30,994 nucleotides of DNA from CS1-C013 sp964353745. GTDB lineage: Archaea > Aenigmatarchaeota > Aenigmatarchaeia > Aenigmatarchaeales > Aenigmatarchaeaceae. The notes under the pieces were generated by a model, which saw nothing but the letters and a program-made list of their open reading frames with translations, searched no databases and was not told the origin of the DNA. Position 1 is the first letter of the stretch, and every line of letters starts with the position of its first letter. Both the position numbers and the translations under genes were made by a program. Below are positions 7,784 through 15,250 of this stretch, one piece after another. Location of the stretch: positions 1 to 30,994 of the forward strand of contig CAYGWD010000012.1 of the NCBI GenBank assembly GCA_964353745.1, read 5' to 3'.

Positions 7784-7897
7784 TCACCTATTAACGCAGC
7801 ATCTAAAGCTTGGAACATAAAAGCTGATGAGTATTATTGAGAAGACTAGCAATGCTATGGTTATGATCAATATCCACTTCTCAAGCTTTTTACCCAT
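7784..7897 (-). CDS. 37-residue single-pass membrane peptide
   Basis: The gap between tRNase Z and the 127-residue membrane gene encodes a short ORF on the operon strand: start MGKKLEKWILIITIALLVF, then a few more hydrophobic residues and the end VPSFRCCVNR. It is a single membrane segment with a basic start and a Cys pair near the end. AGTGAT, the local ribosome-site form, lies 3 bases before the ATG and overlaps the tRNase Z stop. Its own stop overlaps the ribosome site of the next gene. Spacing (4 bases each side) fits the operon exactly, which is the main argument that it is real. Function unknown. Confidence 0.7.
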   Translation of the reverse strand: MGKKLEKWILIITIALLVFSIILISFYVPSFRCCVNR

Positions 7898-7901
7898 CGA
7901 A

Positions 7902-8804
7902 TCACTTTACAGTTATTTTCATCATATCACTGGCAACAACAGTGTTTTCAAAAATCTTCTTGGCGACTTTTAAAACCTCTTCCTCTGTCTTGTATCTTCT
8001 GCTAATATGGGTCAGGATCAATTTTTTGACCTTATACTTTTTAGACAAACTTGCAATCTCCGAGGCAGATGAATGGGGCCTTTCAACGCCGACAGGTTCT
8101 GCGAATGTTCCGTCATGAATAAGCAGGTCAGCTTCCCTGGAAAATTCGAAAAGCTCTTTGCAAGGCATAGTATCACCGGAATAAACAATCTTTCTGCCGA
8201 TCCTCCTCTTGGCTATCTGTTCCAACTTAATAGTCTTGTTTTTCAAACTTATCTTGCCTTTTTCCTTTATCTCCCTCATTTGAAGCCCAGACAAACCGAA
8301 TCTCTTAGCTTTTTTAACATCAATGTTCCAAGTATCCCTTTCCTTAAGGCAATAGCCGAAAGCAGGGACAGAGTGTATGACCTTTATTGCATAGATTTCA
8401 AAGAATTCATTTTCAAATATTTTTTCCACTTCCTTGTCCTCATCGCAATCGTGAGCGTTTATCTGAAATCCAATGCCCCAATAACTTAATTCTATTATCG
8501 AGTCAATGAATCTAGAGGCCTCAGGTCCGTATACGTCCAAGGGTTCTTTTCTTCTAGACAAATGCAGGCTCTCTATCAAAGGTAACAGACCTGCGAAATG
8601 GTCTGCATGCCAGTGAGTTATAAAGATCTTAGATATTTTCATAGGAGAGATTTTTGCTTTCTGCATTTGTAGCTGTGTCCCCTCGCCGCAGTCAAAAAGA
8701 ATATAGTCTCCCTTATATTGCAGTAAAATGGCCGGATGCCCTCTCTTTAAGCTAGGAATAGCAGCTCCAGTGCCCAAAAATGTTATGTTAATTGGTTCAG
8801 GCAT
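7902..8804 (-). CDS. rnz: Ribonuclease Z (tRNase Z)
   Basis: A 300-residue beta-lactamase-fold nuclease that cuts the 3' trailer from tRNA precursors. It has 'TFLGTGAAIPS' at the start, the zinc motif 'HWHADH' (64-69), 'HSVPAFGY', the phosphate-binding/aspartate motif 'VYSGDTMP', 'IHDGTF', and 'LTHISRRY', the archaeal form of the final histidine motif. The exosite arm region around residues 150-190 is present. Length is normal for short-form RNase Z. Pairing with the CCA-adding enzyme two genes upstream gives a tRNA 3'-end maturation unit: trailer removal then CCA addition. The ribosome site AGTGATG precedes the ATG. Confidence 0.96.
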   Translation of the reverse strand: MPEPINITFLGTGAAIPSLKRGHPAILLQYKGDYILFDCGEGTQLQMQKAKISPMKISKIFITHWHADHFAGLLPLIESLHLSRRKEPLDVYGPEASRFIDSIIELSYWGIGFQINAHDCDEDKEVEKIFENEFFEIYAIKVIHSVPAFGYCLKERDTWNIDVKKAKRFGLSGLQMREIKEKGKISLKNKTIKLEQIAKRRIGRKIVYSGDTMPCKELFEFSREADLLIHDGTFAEPVGVERPHSSASEIASLSKKYKVKKLILTHISRRYKTEEEVLKVAKKIFENTVVASDMMKITVK

Positions 8805-8808
8805 GACA

Positions 8809-9084
8809 TCACTTTTTGATCTTTTCTGTTATCAATATGACCACACAGCTCAAGAGGTATAATACCGCTAGAACAACAATGTAAAAAGAGAAGGCTAATG
8901 TGAAAAAGTTGACATAGTCTCTCATTTCTGTGAAAAAATAATTGTAGACGCTAGAGAGGAACATTATTACATAGTCCTCCTGGAAAAGAGAACGTATTAA
9001 CAAGGTTTCTGTCATGAAGATTATGACAAAGACTAGATAGACTATTAGTTTTCTCCAGTCAGGCGTTAAAAACTCTTTTAACAA
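8809..9084 (-). CDS. 91-residue membrane protein, PDWR family
   Basis: An unrecognised small membrane protein starting MLKEFLTPDWRKLIVYLVFV. Two or three hydrophobic segments are visible (about 13-32, 60-85) and the end is basic (EKIKK). The 'T-PDWR-K' entry motif matches 'K-PDWR-R' of the 127-residue protein in the same operon, and both are followed by a run of branched hydrophobics and then 'LFE/LFQE'. It starts one base after the CCA transferase stop and ends 4 bases before tRNase Z, so it is embedded in the tRNA-processing part of the operon. Function unknown. Confidence 0.8.
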   Translation of the reverse strand: MLKEFLTPDWRKLIVYLVFVIIFMTETLLIRSLFQEDYVIMFLSSVYNYFFTEMRDYVNFFTLAFSFYIVVLAVLYLLSCVVILITEKIKK

Positions 9085-10452
9085 TCAAACCACGTTTAAA
9101 TCCTTTTCAAAATACTCCCTGATAAATATTCTAAATTCTTCTGGCATTTTTTTCATAAGTTTCATAGCGTCTCCCCCTTCAGCTATTTTGCAACTTTTGA
9201 TAACAGGAACGATCTTGCTTGGTATGCCTCTCTCTAATAAATCCTTGTTGGATTTTCTAATCAAGCCCTTTAAAAATTGTAAAGCATCGGTGAATTCTTT
9301 TTTGTTCTCAACAACCCAGTTCTCGCCTTCTATGAGCACCTTTTCGTTCTTATAGTGTTTCAGGAACTCTTCTGCATGCGTGCTGTACACGTCTGGCCCT
9401 ATGTTCTTCCAGACCCTGGGAGTGTGCCACGTCTCCATCTCGAAGATGAAAACGCATTCCCTGTTGCAATAAAAATCACTTCTCAATACGGTGAAACCGT
9501 TCTGATTCAGCATCTTCTCTATCGACTTGGAGCATCTTTTCATCTGCGGATAGAGGATGTCTTCTATAATCTTTGGTTTCTTGAATGTTATCAAATACCA
9601 TCTTGTGTTCCTTTCCTTAATCTTCCTTGATATGTCAGCTATCGAATAAGGCTTTAGTTGTTTTCTGAAAAAGAATTCCTCTTTTGGATTTTCAATAAAA
9701 TCCTTGCAAGACTTTACAAACGTATAGAACTTTTCAATAGAGACAGCAGCTCCCACGTTTCTGTTCTTATCAACAGGATCGACAGCAATCAAAGGACTTT
9801 TAAATTTTTTAGCCTCTTCATAGCTTGAATTATCAAAGGTGATTGTATGGCCAGCTCTCCATTTACTAGCTTCCTTAACGCATTCCATAAAGCTTCCATG
9901 CTTTATTATCAGCAATTCGCATAGGTAACCGGAAAAACCTAGAGTCTTTACATCAGCTCCATAGCACTTGTTTGAAATGCAGAATTGCTTTAACAGCCTA
10001 ACCTCATCAGGATTCTTCAGATTCTTCTTAACGAATTTCACATGATGTGGCGTTCTATCAACAGCAGACTTTATGTTTTCAGGGTTTTCAATATCATAGC
10101 AAGGAACTATGTCTATCTGGAACTTTCCTACCCAACCTCTCAGATAAGGATGCTCTGCAAATGCTATCTGATGCTTGCCTTTAAGATTCTTTATTATTTT
10201 TTTAGCCAAGGCAAGTCCTTTTTCTTCCAAATCTTTTTTAGAAACGTCAGGCCTATATAGCATGAATAGATCCAGTTCATATTTTTTAGACAGCCATGTG
10301 TCTTTTTCAACAGAACCGCATATTATCGGCTTCATTTCTTTGGAAAGTTTCCTGGCAGTTTCTAGCAGTTTCTCAACAAATTCATTCATTTCCCTTTCTT
10401 CCCTTTCGCTGGGTTTTATGCTCTTTAAAACGCTGCTAGGGTCCATTCGCAT
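9085..10452 (-). CDS. cca: Archaeal class I CCA-adding tRNA nucleotidyltransferase
   Basis: This 455-residue enzyme adds or repairs the 3'-CCA of tRNA without a nucleic-acid template. The head motif is 'GSVEKDTWLSKKYELDLF', with metal-binding Glu59 and Asp61, the same E-x-D form as in Archaeoglobus CCA; the third carboxylate is in 'FQIDIVPCYD' (Asp114). Downstream come 'DRTPHHVKFV', 'GFSGYLCELLIIKHG' and 'VDPVDKNRNVGAAV', all typical of the archaeal enzyme, and length is normal (about 440-460). It is the first gene of the ten-gene minus-strand operon. A second in-frame ATG lies two codons after the first; either could be used. Confidence 0.97.
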   Translation of the reverse strand: MRMDPSSVLKSIKPSEREEREMNEFVEKLLETARKLSKEMKPIICGSVEKDTWLSKKYELDLFMLYRPDVSKKDLEEKGLALAKKIIKNLKGKHQIAFAEHPYLRGWVGKFQIDIVPCYDIENPENIKSAVDRTPHHVKFVKKNLKNPDEVRLLKQFCISNKCYGADVKTLGFSGYLCELLIIKHGSFMECVKEASKWRAGHTITFDNSSYEEAKKFKSPLIAVDPVDKNRNVGAAVSIEKFYTFVKSCKDFIENPKEEFFFRKQLKPYSIADISRKIKERNTRWYLITFKKPKIIEDILYPQMKRCSKSIEKMLNQNGFTVLRSDFYCNRECVFIFEMETWHTPRVWKNIGPDVYSTHAEEFLKHYKNEKVLIEGENWVVENKKEFTDALQFLKGLIRKSNKDLLERGIPSKIVPVIKSCKIAEGGDAMKLMKKMPEEFRIFIREYFEKDLNVV

Positions 10453-10460
10453 CGATTAGA

Positions 10461-10468
10461 TTTATAAG
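10461..10468 (+). promoter_or_regulatory. TATA box for the 10490 gene
   Basis: TTTATAAG sits about 25 bases before the ATG at 10490, the distance expected for a leaderless archaeal transcript. The divergent CCA operon starts only 37 bases away, so both promoters must share this short gap. Confidence 0.5.
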
Positions 10469-10489
10469 TAAGGAAGTAAATAAAGTTTT

Positions 10490-11134
10490 ATGGTTACTAT
10501 ATACCCGTTTCAAGAAATGGCGGCTAGTATTTGGTATAGCTTTGTAACAGGGCTACCAGGTTTACTTTGGGCTGTAATAGCCTTGCTAATAGGATTTTTA
10601 GCAGGAAAGCTTGGCGGTTGGTTGGTAAAGCAGTTCTTGGTTAAAATAAAACTAGACCAGTACATATTCGAGAAAGAAAAGTTTAAGATGAAGCTTTCAG
10701 ACATATTTTCAGTTTTGACAAGATGGATAATATATCTTTTGTTTATACTTGTTTCAGTAAAAACGCTGGATATATCAGAACTAACGAACTTGATTGAAAA
10801 AGCTATAGGATTTTTAGCAGGAATAGTAGAGGCATCTGTTATAATAATAGTCGGCTATAGCATAGCTTACTACATAAAAGAAAAGGTCATGCATTCAAAA
10901 ACCTTTTATGCGGAAGTGGTTGGAAACGTTATATTTTTCCTAACGCTTTACGTTTCCATAGCTTTGGCCTTGCCGTTCATAGGCATAGACACGCAGTTGA
11001 TCAATTGGATACTAATTGTAATACTTGCCTCATTCGGTCTAGGAATAGGACTTGCGCTTGGTCTAGGTTTAAAGGACACTGTAAACACATTGGCTAAAGA
11101 ATATACCAAAAAACTAGGCAGAAGAAGAAAATAA
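10490..11134 (+). CDS. MscS-related conserved TM-helix membrane protein
   Basis: A 214-residue membrane protein with about four hydrophobic segments (roughly 15-45, 70-95, 105-125, 140-190). Motifs 'LLIGFLAGKLGGWLVKQFL' and the glycine-rich final helix 'FGLGIGLALGLGLKDTVNTLAKEY' resemble the pore helix of the MscS superfamily and the 'conserved TM helix' proteins. The cytoplasmic beta domain of true MscS is absent; the protein stops soon after the pore-like helix with a basic tail. It may be a channel-like protein or a membrane scaffold. Ten bases downstream is a CBS-pair protein, suggesting that nucleotide sensing is coupled to it. Likely leaderless from the TATA box at 10461. Confidence 0.8.
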   Translation: MVTIYPFQEMAASIWYSFVTGLPGLLWAVIALLIGFLAGKLGGWLVKQFLVKIKLDQYIFEKEKFKMKLSDIFSVLTRWIIYLLFILVSVKTLDISELTNLIEKAIGFLAGIVEASVIIIVGYSIAYYIKEKVMHSKTFYAEVVGNVIFFLTLYVSIALALPFIGIDTQLINWILIVILASFGLGIGLALGLGLKDTVNTLAKEYTKKLGRRRK

Positions 11135-11144
11135 GAGCAGTAGC

Positions 11145-11576
11145 ATGTTTGTAAAAGAGATAATGACTACTGATGTAAAGACCATTAGACCTGAAGATAA
11201 CATTAAAAGGCTAGCTGAGATGATGGTCAAGAATAAGATAGGCTCATTGGTAGTTGTTGAAGGATCAGGAGAAGTTGTTGGCATAGCTACCGAGAGGGAC
11301 ATCATAGAAGACGTTATTCTCCTAGGCAAGAGCCCTGAAGAGGTTAAGGTCAGGGACGTAATGACCAAGGATATTATAACAGTCAATCCTGGCGACACTC
11401 TAGAAGAGGCGGCAGAGGTCATGGTGAATCATAAGATAAAAAAGCTTCCTGTTATTGACAAAGGTAGGTTAGTTGGCATCGTCACTGCCACCGATTTGAT
11501 AGCCTATGAGAATAGGCTTGTTGAGAAGATATCTAGCCTAATAATGGCTTCTCCTATGAAGAACATAGGCGGCTAA
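11145..11576 (+). CDS. Two-CBS-domain protein
   Basis: The 143-residue protein consists of a tandem CBS pair. First repeat: 'VKEIMTTDVKTIRPEDNIKRLAEMM', 'KIGSLVVVEGSGEVVGIATERDI'; second: 'VRDVMTKDIITVNPGDTLEEAAEVM', 'KIKKLPVIDKGRLVGIVTATDLI'. CBS pairs bind adenosine nucleotides or SAM and switch partner proteins. There is no effector domain, so it probably acts on another protein; the membrane protein encoded 10 bases upstream is the obvious candidate. It ends in an overlap with the convergent aldolase-like gene (stops share bases 11574-11575). Confidence 0.93.
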   Translation: MFVKEIMTTDVKTIRPEDNIKRLAEMMVKNKIGSLVVVEGSGEVVGIATERDIIEDVILLGKSPEEVKVRDVMTKDIITVNPGDTLEEAAEVMVNHKIKKLPVIDKGRLVGIVTATDLIAYENRLVEKISSLIMASPMKNIGG

Positions 11577-12664
11577 TTTTTATTGATAAATTCTTTTGCA
11601 TATTTTCGGTGTACTTCTGGCATAGGTCTAGGTACATAATTTATGCCTCTAAGTTTTTCAACAGAATCTACGAGAACTATGGAACCGTGTCCTTTAAGAT
11701 TTACTGAAAAGTTTGTCTTTTTACTATCCGGCAGCATGGTTATAATTTCATCTGCCTCTTCAACTGCTCCGCATGGTATTATTCTACTTGTGAACGGAGC
11801 ATTTCTTACATATGTATGGGAATGAATCATGTATTTAACGTTTGGATAGAAATCGTAGAGCTTTAATTGTATCGGTGTGTCCACTGACGGTTTATTGTCT
11901 CCCAAATATTTGACAGGCAAACCTTCTTCAACAGCAACAAAAGACTCCCTGCCTATGGATCTCTTGTCAACATTCCTTCTTGATACAAAAATATTACCTT
12001 CTTTCTTGAATGAAGGGAAGCCTCTTTCACATCTGAATGAGGCATTTCCAAAAAATCTTTCAGTAGCTTCCGGAACAGGATGTATGAGGTCATGGAATTT
12101 GTTGCCATACTCTTTCACAATATCAAAAAACTCCTTTTCATCGGGTGCTTGTATTGCTTTTCCTATATTCTTGCTGTGCACTCTTGTAAATCCTTTCAGT
12201 TCATTCACCCTTTTGTTCAAGACCTTTCCTATTAGGCTAAAGTCATTGCTATAATCAACGAAAACATTGCCAAGCGGATCTTCTATCCTTCCGCAATATC
12301 TCTTGTCCTTTTCAGAAAATTCTAATAACAAATTGCTCTTAATTCTAAGGGCATGCTGAATTACCTGTTGAAAGCTATATTTCTTCTCTATATTTCTTTT
12401 AGATGTCGCGAGTATCGAGCTTTCATTCCTCTTTTTGATTTCTTCCACCAGTTTTGGCTCTTCGTTAGAAACATTAGGAAACCAGTATACTGTTTTATAA
12501 TCCTCTATTTTGTCTATAATATTTTCTAAATCTCTGAAATAACCGCCGTTACGATAATCAATATTTTCCGTCTTTACTTGTTCAAATACTTGTTGGGCAA
12601 TCTTTGAGAACTTTCCCCCGCTATTATCAAAAGTCCCTGCTACGTAAACTGTTTTTTCATTCAT
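11573..12664 (-). CDS. Class II aldolase/adducin-family protein with extra N-terminal domain
   Basis: The last ~200 of 363 residues form a class II aldolase (FucA/AraD-type) domain: 'MIHSHTYVRNAPF' gives the first two metal histidines, 'IPCGAVEEADEI' follows, and 'LKGHGSIVL' gives the third histidine. These zinc enzymes split or epimerise sugar phosphates, or dehydrate methylthioribulose-phosphate. The first ~150 residues are a separate alpha/beta domain beginning 'KTVYVAGTFDNSGGKFSKIAQQ' with a Rossmann-like first strand and 'TVYWFPNVSNEEPKLVEEI'; I do not recognise it. The fused layout makes substrate transfer by analogy unsafe. It stands alone, 46 bases before the Ogg2 start on the same strand order, so the two could be co-transcribed. 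Confidence 0.75.
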   Translation of the reverse strand: MNEKTVYVAGTFDNSGGKFSKIAQQVFEQVKTENIDYRNGGYFRDLENIIDKIEDYKTVYWFPNVSNEEPKLVEEIKKRNESSILATSKRNIEKKYSFQQVIQHALRIKSNLLLEFSEKDKRYCGRIEDPLGNVFVDYSNDFSLIGKVLNKRVNELKGFTRVHSKNIGKAIQAPDEKEFFDIVKEYGNKFHDLIHPVPEATERFFGNASFRCERGFPSFKKEGNIFVSRRNVDKRSIGRESFVAVEEGLPVKYLGDNKPSVDTPIQLKLYDFYPNVKYMIHSHTYVRNAPFTSRIIPCGAVEEADEIITMLPDSKKTNFSVNLKGHGSIVLVDSVEKLRGINYVPRPMPEVHRKYAKEFINKN

Positions 12665-12710
12665 GCTTATCTAATTTTAGGTAGAAGACTAATCTTTTTA
12701 TGTCTTTCCA

Positions 12711-13328
12711 TCAACCGTAAAATTCCTTTTCTCCAGATTGATACAACCATATGGCAATATCCAATTCTTCTGGAGGTATTTTTACTTCTTTAGCCAGTTC
12801 CAAGAAATTATTTTCCAATTCAATATATCGTTTCTTTGTCAAGCTTCCTGCTTCCTCGTTATGGTATCCTGTCTTTCTAAGAAAATTCTGAATGTGTGCA
12901 TCTATGATTGGTAAGCCTTTGAAACCAATGTTTCTCATAAAATGAGCGCTTTCCTTCTGTCCCAAGCCTTTAACATTTTTCATTAGCCATTCTCTAAAAA
13001 CATCGGGTTCACACTCTAGCATTTCTCTTAATTTAGGAAGTTTTTCTCTAGCTTCTATGATATAGAGAACTTTTTTATCAGGGAATCTAACTCCCTTCAA
13101 GTAATTTCGTAGTTCTTTTTCATCTGCTTTAAACAATTTTTTATCAGCTTTTAACCTATTAACAACTTCCCTACAATTCTTGGCTCTTGACTGAGGTGTC
13201 ATAATACAGAAGCATAACTCGCCAAATAAGCATTCGTCATCACTTATACCGCAGCTATTGATAAAACTTCTTATCCTATTTTTGTTCTTTTCGTAGAATC
13301 CCAAAAGTTTATTTATCTCGTAGTTCAT
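12711..13328 (-). CDS. ogg: Ogg2-type 8-oxoguanine DNA glycosylase/AP lyase
   Basis: A 205-residue helix-hairpin-helix glycosylase of the archaeal Ogg2 type, which removes 8-oxoguanine and nicks the abasic site. It has 'CIMTPQSRAKNC' in the N-terminal helices, the hairpin 'VKGLGQKESAHFMRN' with catalytic Lys125, and the catalytic aspartate in 'PIIDAHIQNFLRKTG' (Asp143). The end, 'LDIAIWLYQSGEKEFYG', is the family's usual C-terminus, whose last residues contact the base. No iron-sulphur cluster, as expected for Ogg2. It is transcribed away from the ABC operon and is the second glycosylase in the window besides endonuclease III. Confidence 0.93.
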   Translation of the reverse strand: MNYEINKLLGFYEKNKNRIRSFINSCGISDDECLFGELCFCIMTPQSRAKNCREVVNRLKADKKLFKADEKELRNYLKGVRFPDKKVLYIIEAREKLPKLREMLECEPDVFREWLMKNVKGLGQKESAHFMRNIGFKGLPIIDAHIQNFLRKTGYHNEEAGSLTKKRYIELENNFLELAKEVKIPPEELDIAIWLYQSGEKEFYG

Positions 13329-13373
13329 AATAGGAATAGTAGTTTTTTAAAATTTTTAAAGCATAAGATTTTT

Positions 13374-14051
13374 ATGGAAACTGTAGTTGAACTGGTTAAC
13401 TTGGAAAAAGAGTATGACTTGGGAGCCATTAAACTACATGTTCTGAAAGAAATCAACCTAAAAGTCAAAAAATCTGATATAGTGGCCATAATGGGACCTT
13501 CAGGATCAGGAAAATCAACAATGCTTCACATGCTAGGATGCTTAGACAGGCCTACCAGAGGAAAGGTTATAATAGATGGTGTTGACGTATCAAGACTTAA
13601 TGACGATGAGCTAGCAAAAATAAGAAGAGAAAAAATTGGTTTTATATTTCAATTTTTCTACTTGATTCCGTCCTTAACAGCATTGAAAAACGTAGAGCTA
13701 CCTATGACTTTTATTAAAAGCAGTGCAAAGGATAGAGAGGAGAGAGCAAAAGAATTGTTAAAAATGGTTGGGTTGGAAGATAGAATGTATCACAGGCCTT
13801 CTCAACTTAGCGGCGGAGAGTCACAGAGAGTTGCAATAGCGAGGGCTTTGGCAAACAATCCTCAAATAATACTTGCAGACGAACCAACAGGAAACCTAGA
13901 TTCAAAGTCAGGAAAAGAAATAATGGACATTCTCGTAAAACTTAATGAGAGAGGAGTTACACTGATAATAGTTACGCATGACTCATCAATAGCTAGGCAT
14001 GCAGAAAAAGTTATAAATTTAAAAGACGGAAAGATAATAAAAGGTGGTTGA
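13374..14051 (+). CDS. ABC transporter ATPase, MacB/LolD type
   Basis: The 225-residue ATPase has Walker A 'GPSGSGKST', Q-loop 'FIFQFFYLIPSLTALKNVELPM', split here as FIFQFF and LIPSLTALKN, signature 'LSGGESQRVAIARAL', Walker B 'IILADEPTGNLDSKSG' and the switch histidine in 'IIVTHD'. Spacing and the phrase 'EPTGNLDS' place it with MacB/LolD exporters rather than importers. It drives the FtsX-like permease encoded at 15251. It is the first gene of a three-gene operon; a T/A-rich TATA-like stretch about 25 bases before the ATG suggests a leaderless mRNA. Confidence 0.96.
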   Translation: METVVELVNLEKEYDLGAIKLHVLKEINLKVKKSDIVAIMGPSGSGKSTMLHMLGCLDRPTRGKVIIDGVDVSRLNDDELAKIRREKIGFIFQFFYLIPSLTALKNVELPMTFIKSSAKDREERAKELLKMVGLEDRMYHRPSQLSGGESQRVAIARALANNPQIILADEPTGNLDSKSGKEIMDILVKLNERGVTLIIVTHDSSIARHAEKVINLKDGKIIKGG

Positions 14052-14052
14052 G

Positions 14053-15246
14053 ATGAAAAGAATATTGTTTATATTAATCTCGTTTTTGCTTATGGCAGGT
14101 TTGGCAGAAGCCACTTCAATATCCTTGAATGTCGCTTGGCAGTTGTCTTCAAACAGCACAAAGCCAGGAGGATATGCCACAATTTATCTAACTGTTACCA
14201 ATACAGGAACTGATGTTCAAAGCATTGCGATAACGCCTACTGCAGGTCCCTCTCTGAGTATAGTTTCAGGAAATAAAATAGAGTTAGGAGATTTACCTGC
14301 AACACTGTCTCAACAGGCAGCCGTAACTGTAAAGGCTGATGAAAATTCAACTTCAACAACATCTTACGTTTATGTGGAGACAGTTTATTACTACAGCAAT
14401 TCTCAGTATAAAAAAGATTTTTACATACCGATAACCATAAAGGGAGACCCGAAACTACAAATCGAAAATGTGAACTTTGATGGTAATTTACAGCCTGGTA
14501 ACACTGTACTTCTAAACTTTGATTTGGTAAATGAAGGCCAGGGTGGAGCAAAGGACATAACAGTCTCTTTATCTCAAAATTCAAACTTCATATCATCAGG
14601 ATCTTCTGGTGAATTTTTCATAAGAAGCCTTGATAAATATGAGAATCAAAAGCTGACAGTTCCCTTAACGATTTCTCCAGACGCTTCGATAGGCACGATC
14701 ACGATTCCGATTGAGTTGAATTATTATGATTCAACAAGATCCAGTAATTTTGTAGACACGCAGCAAATAGGAACTTCGATCATAGGCAACTATAATTTTA
14801 TAGTAACTCTTGATTCCCAGGATATAGTGACTGCCGGGACAAGCGGTGCTGCAACAATTAAAATAGCAAATGGAGGGAACCAACAGGCATTTCACCTGTC
14901 TATCAACATCGTTGAATCAAACAACTTTGACATAACGCCAACAGTCATTTACGTGGGTAATCTAAATTCAGATGATTATGACAGTGAAAAATTATCCTTA
15001 AATGTAGGTTCTGTTAATCCAAGTTCCTATCCAATAAACCTTAACATTACTTACGAAGATTCCTTTGGAAAAAGTTATAGCCAGATATACCCTGTAAACA
15101 TAAAGATTTCTTCTAAATCAGAATATTCTTTAGCGCATCCAACCCAAACGCCATTTACATTGGTTATAATTTTGATAGTCGTAATAATAGTTCTTTTCAT
15201 AATTTATAGGAAAGGCTATTTGAATAAACTTTTTAGAAGAAAGTGA
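14053..15246 (+). CDS. Secreted, C-terminally membrane-anchored Ig-like (CARDB/NEW3-type) protein
   Basis: A 397-residue extracellular protein between the ATPase and permease genes. It opens with a signal peptide (MKRILFILISFLLMAGLAEA) and closes with a membrane segment near 370-390 and a basic tail (YRKGYLNKLFRRK). Between are repeated beta-rich segments of the CARDB/NEW3 kind: 'GGYATIYLTVTNTGTDVQS', 'GNTVLLNFDLVNEGQGGAKD', 'AGTSGAATIKIANGGNQQA'. It is probably the exterior partner of the exporter, in the position taken by MacA in bacteria, though it is not homologous to MacA. ATG 14053 is preferred to GTG 14044 because GGTGGT lies 4 bases before it and a proper signal peptide then starts the protein. 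Confidence 0.85.
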   Translation: MKRILFILISFLLMAGLAEATSISLNVAWQLSSNSTKPGGYATIYLTVTNTGTDVQSIAITPTAGPSLSIVSGNKIELGDLPATLSQQAAVTVKADENSTSTTSYVYVETVYYYSNSQYKKDFYIPITIKGDPKLQIENVNFDGNLQPGNTVLLNFDLVNEGQGGAKDITVSLSQNSNFISSGSSGEFFIRSLDKYENQKLTVPLTISPDASIGTITIPIELNYYDSTRSSNFVDTQQIGTSIIGNYNFIVTLDSQDIVTAGTSGAATIKIANGGNQQAFHLSINIVESNNFDITPTVIYVGNLNSDDYDSEKLSLNVGSVNPSSYPINLNITYEDSFGKSYSQIYPVNIKISSKSEYSLAHPTQTPFTLVIILIVVIIVLFIIYRKGYLNKLFRRK

Positions 15247-15250
15247 GCAA

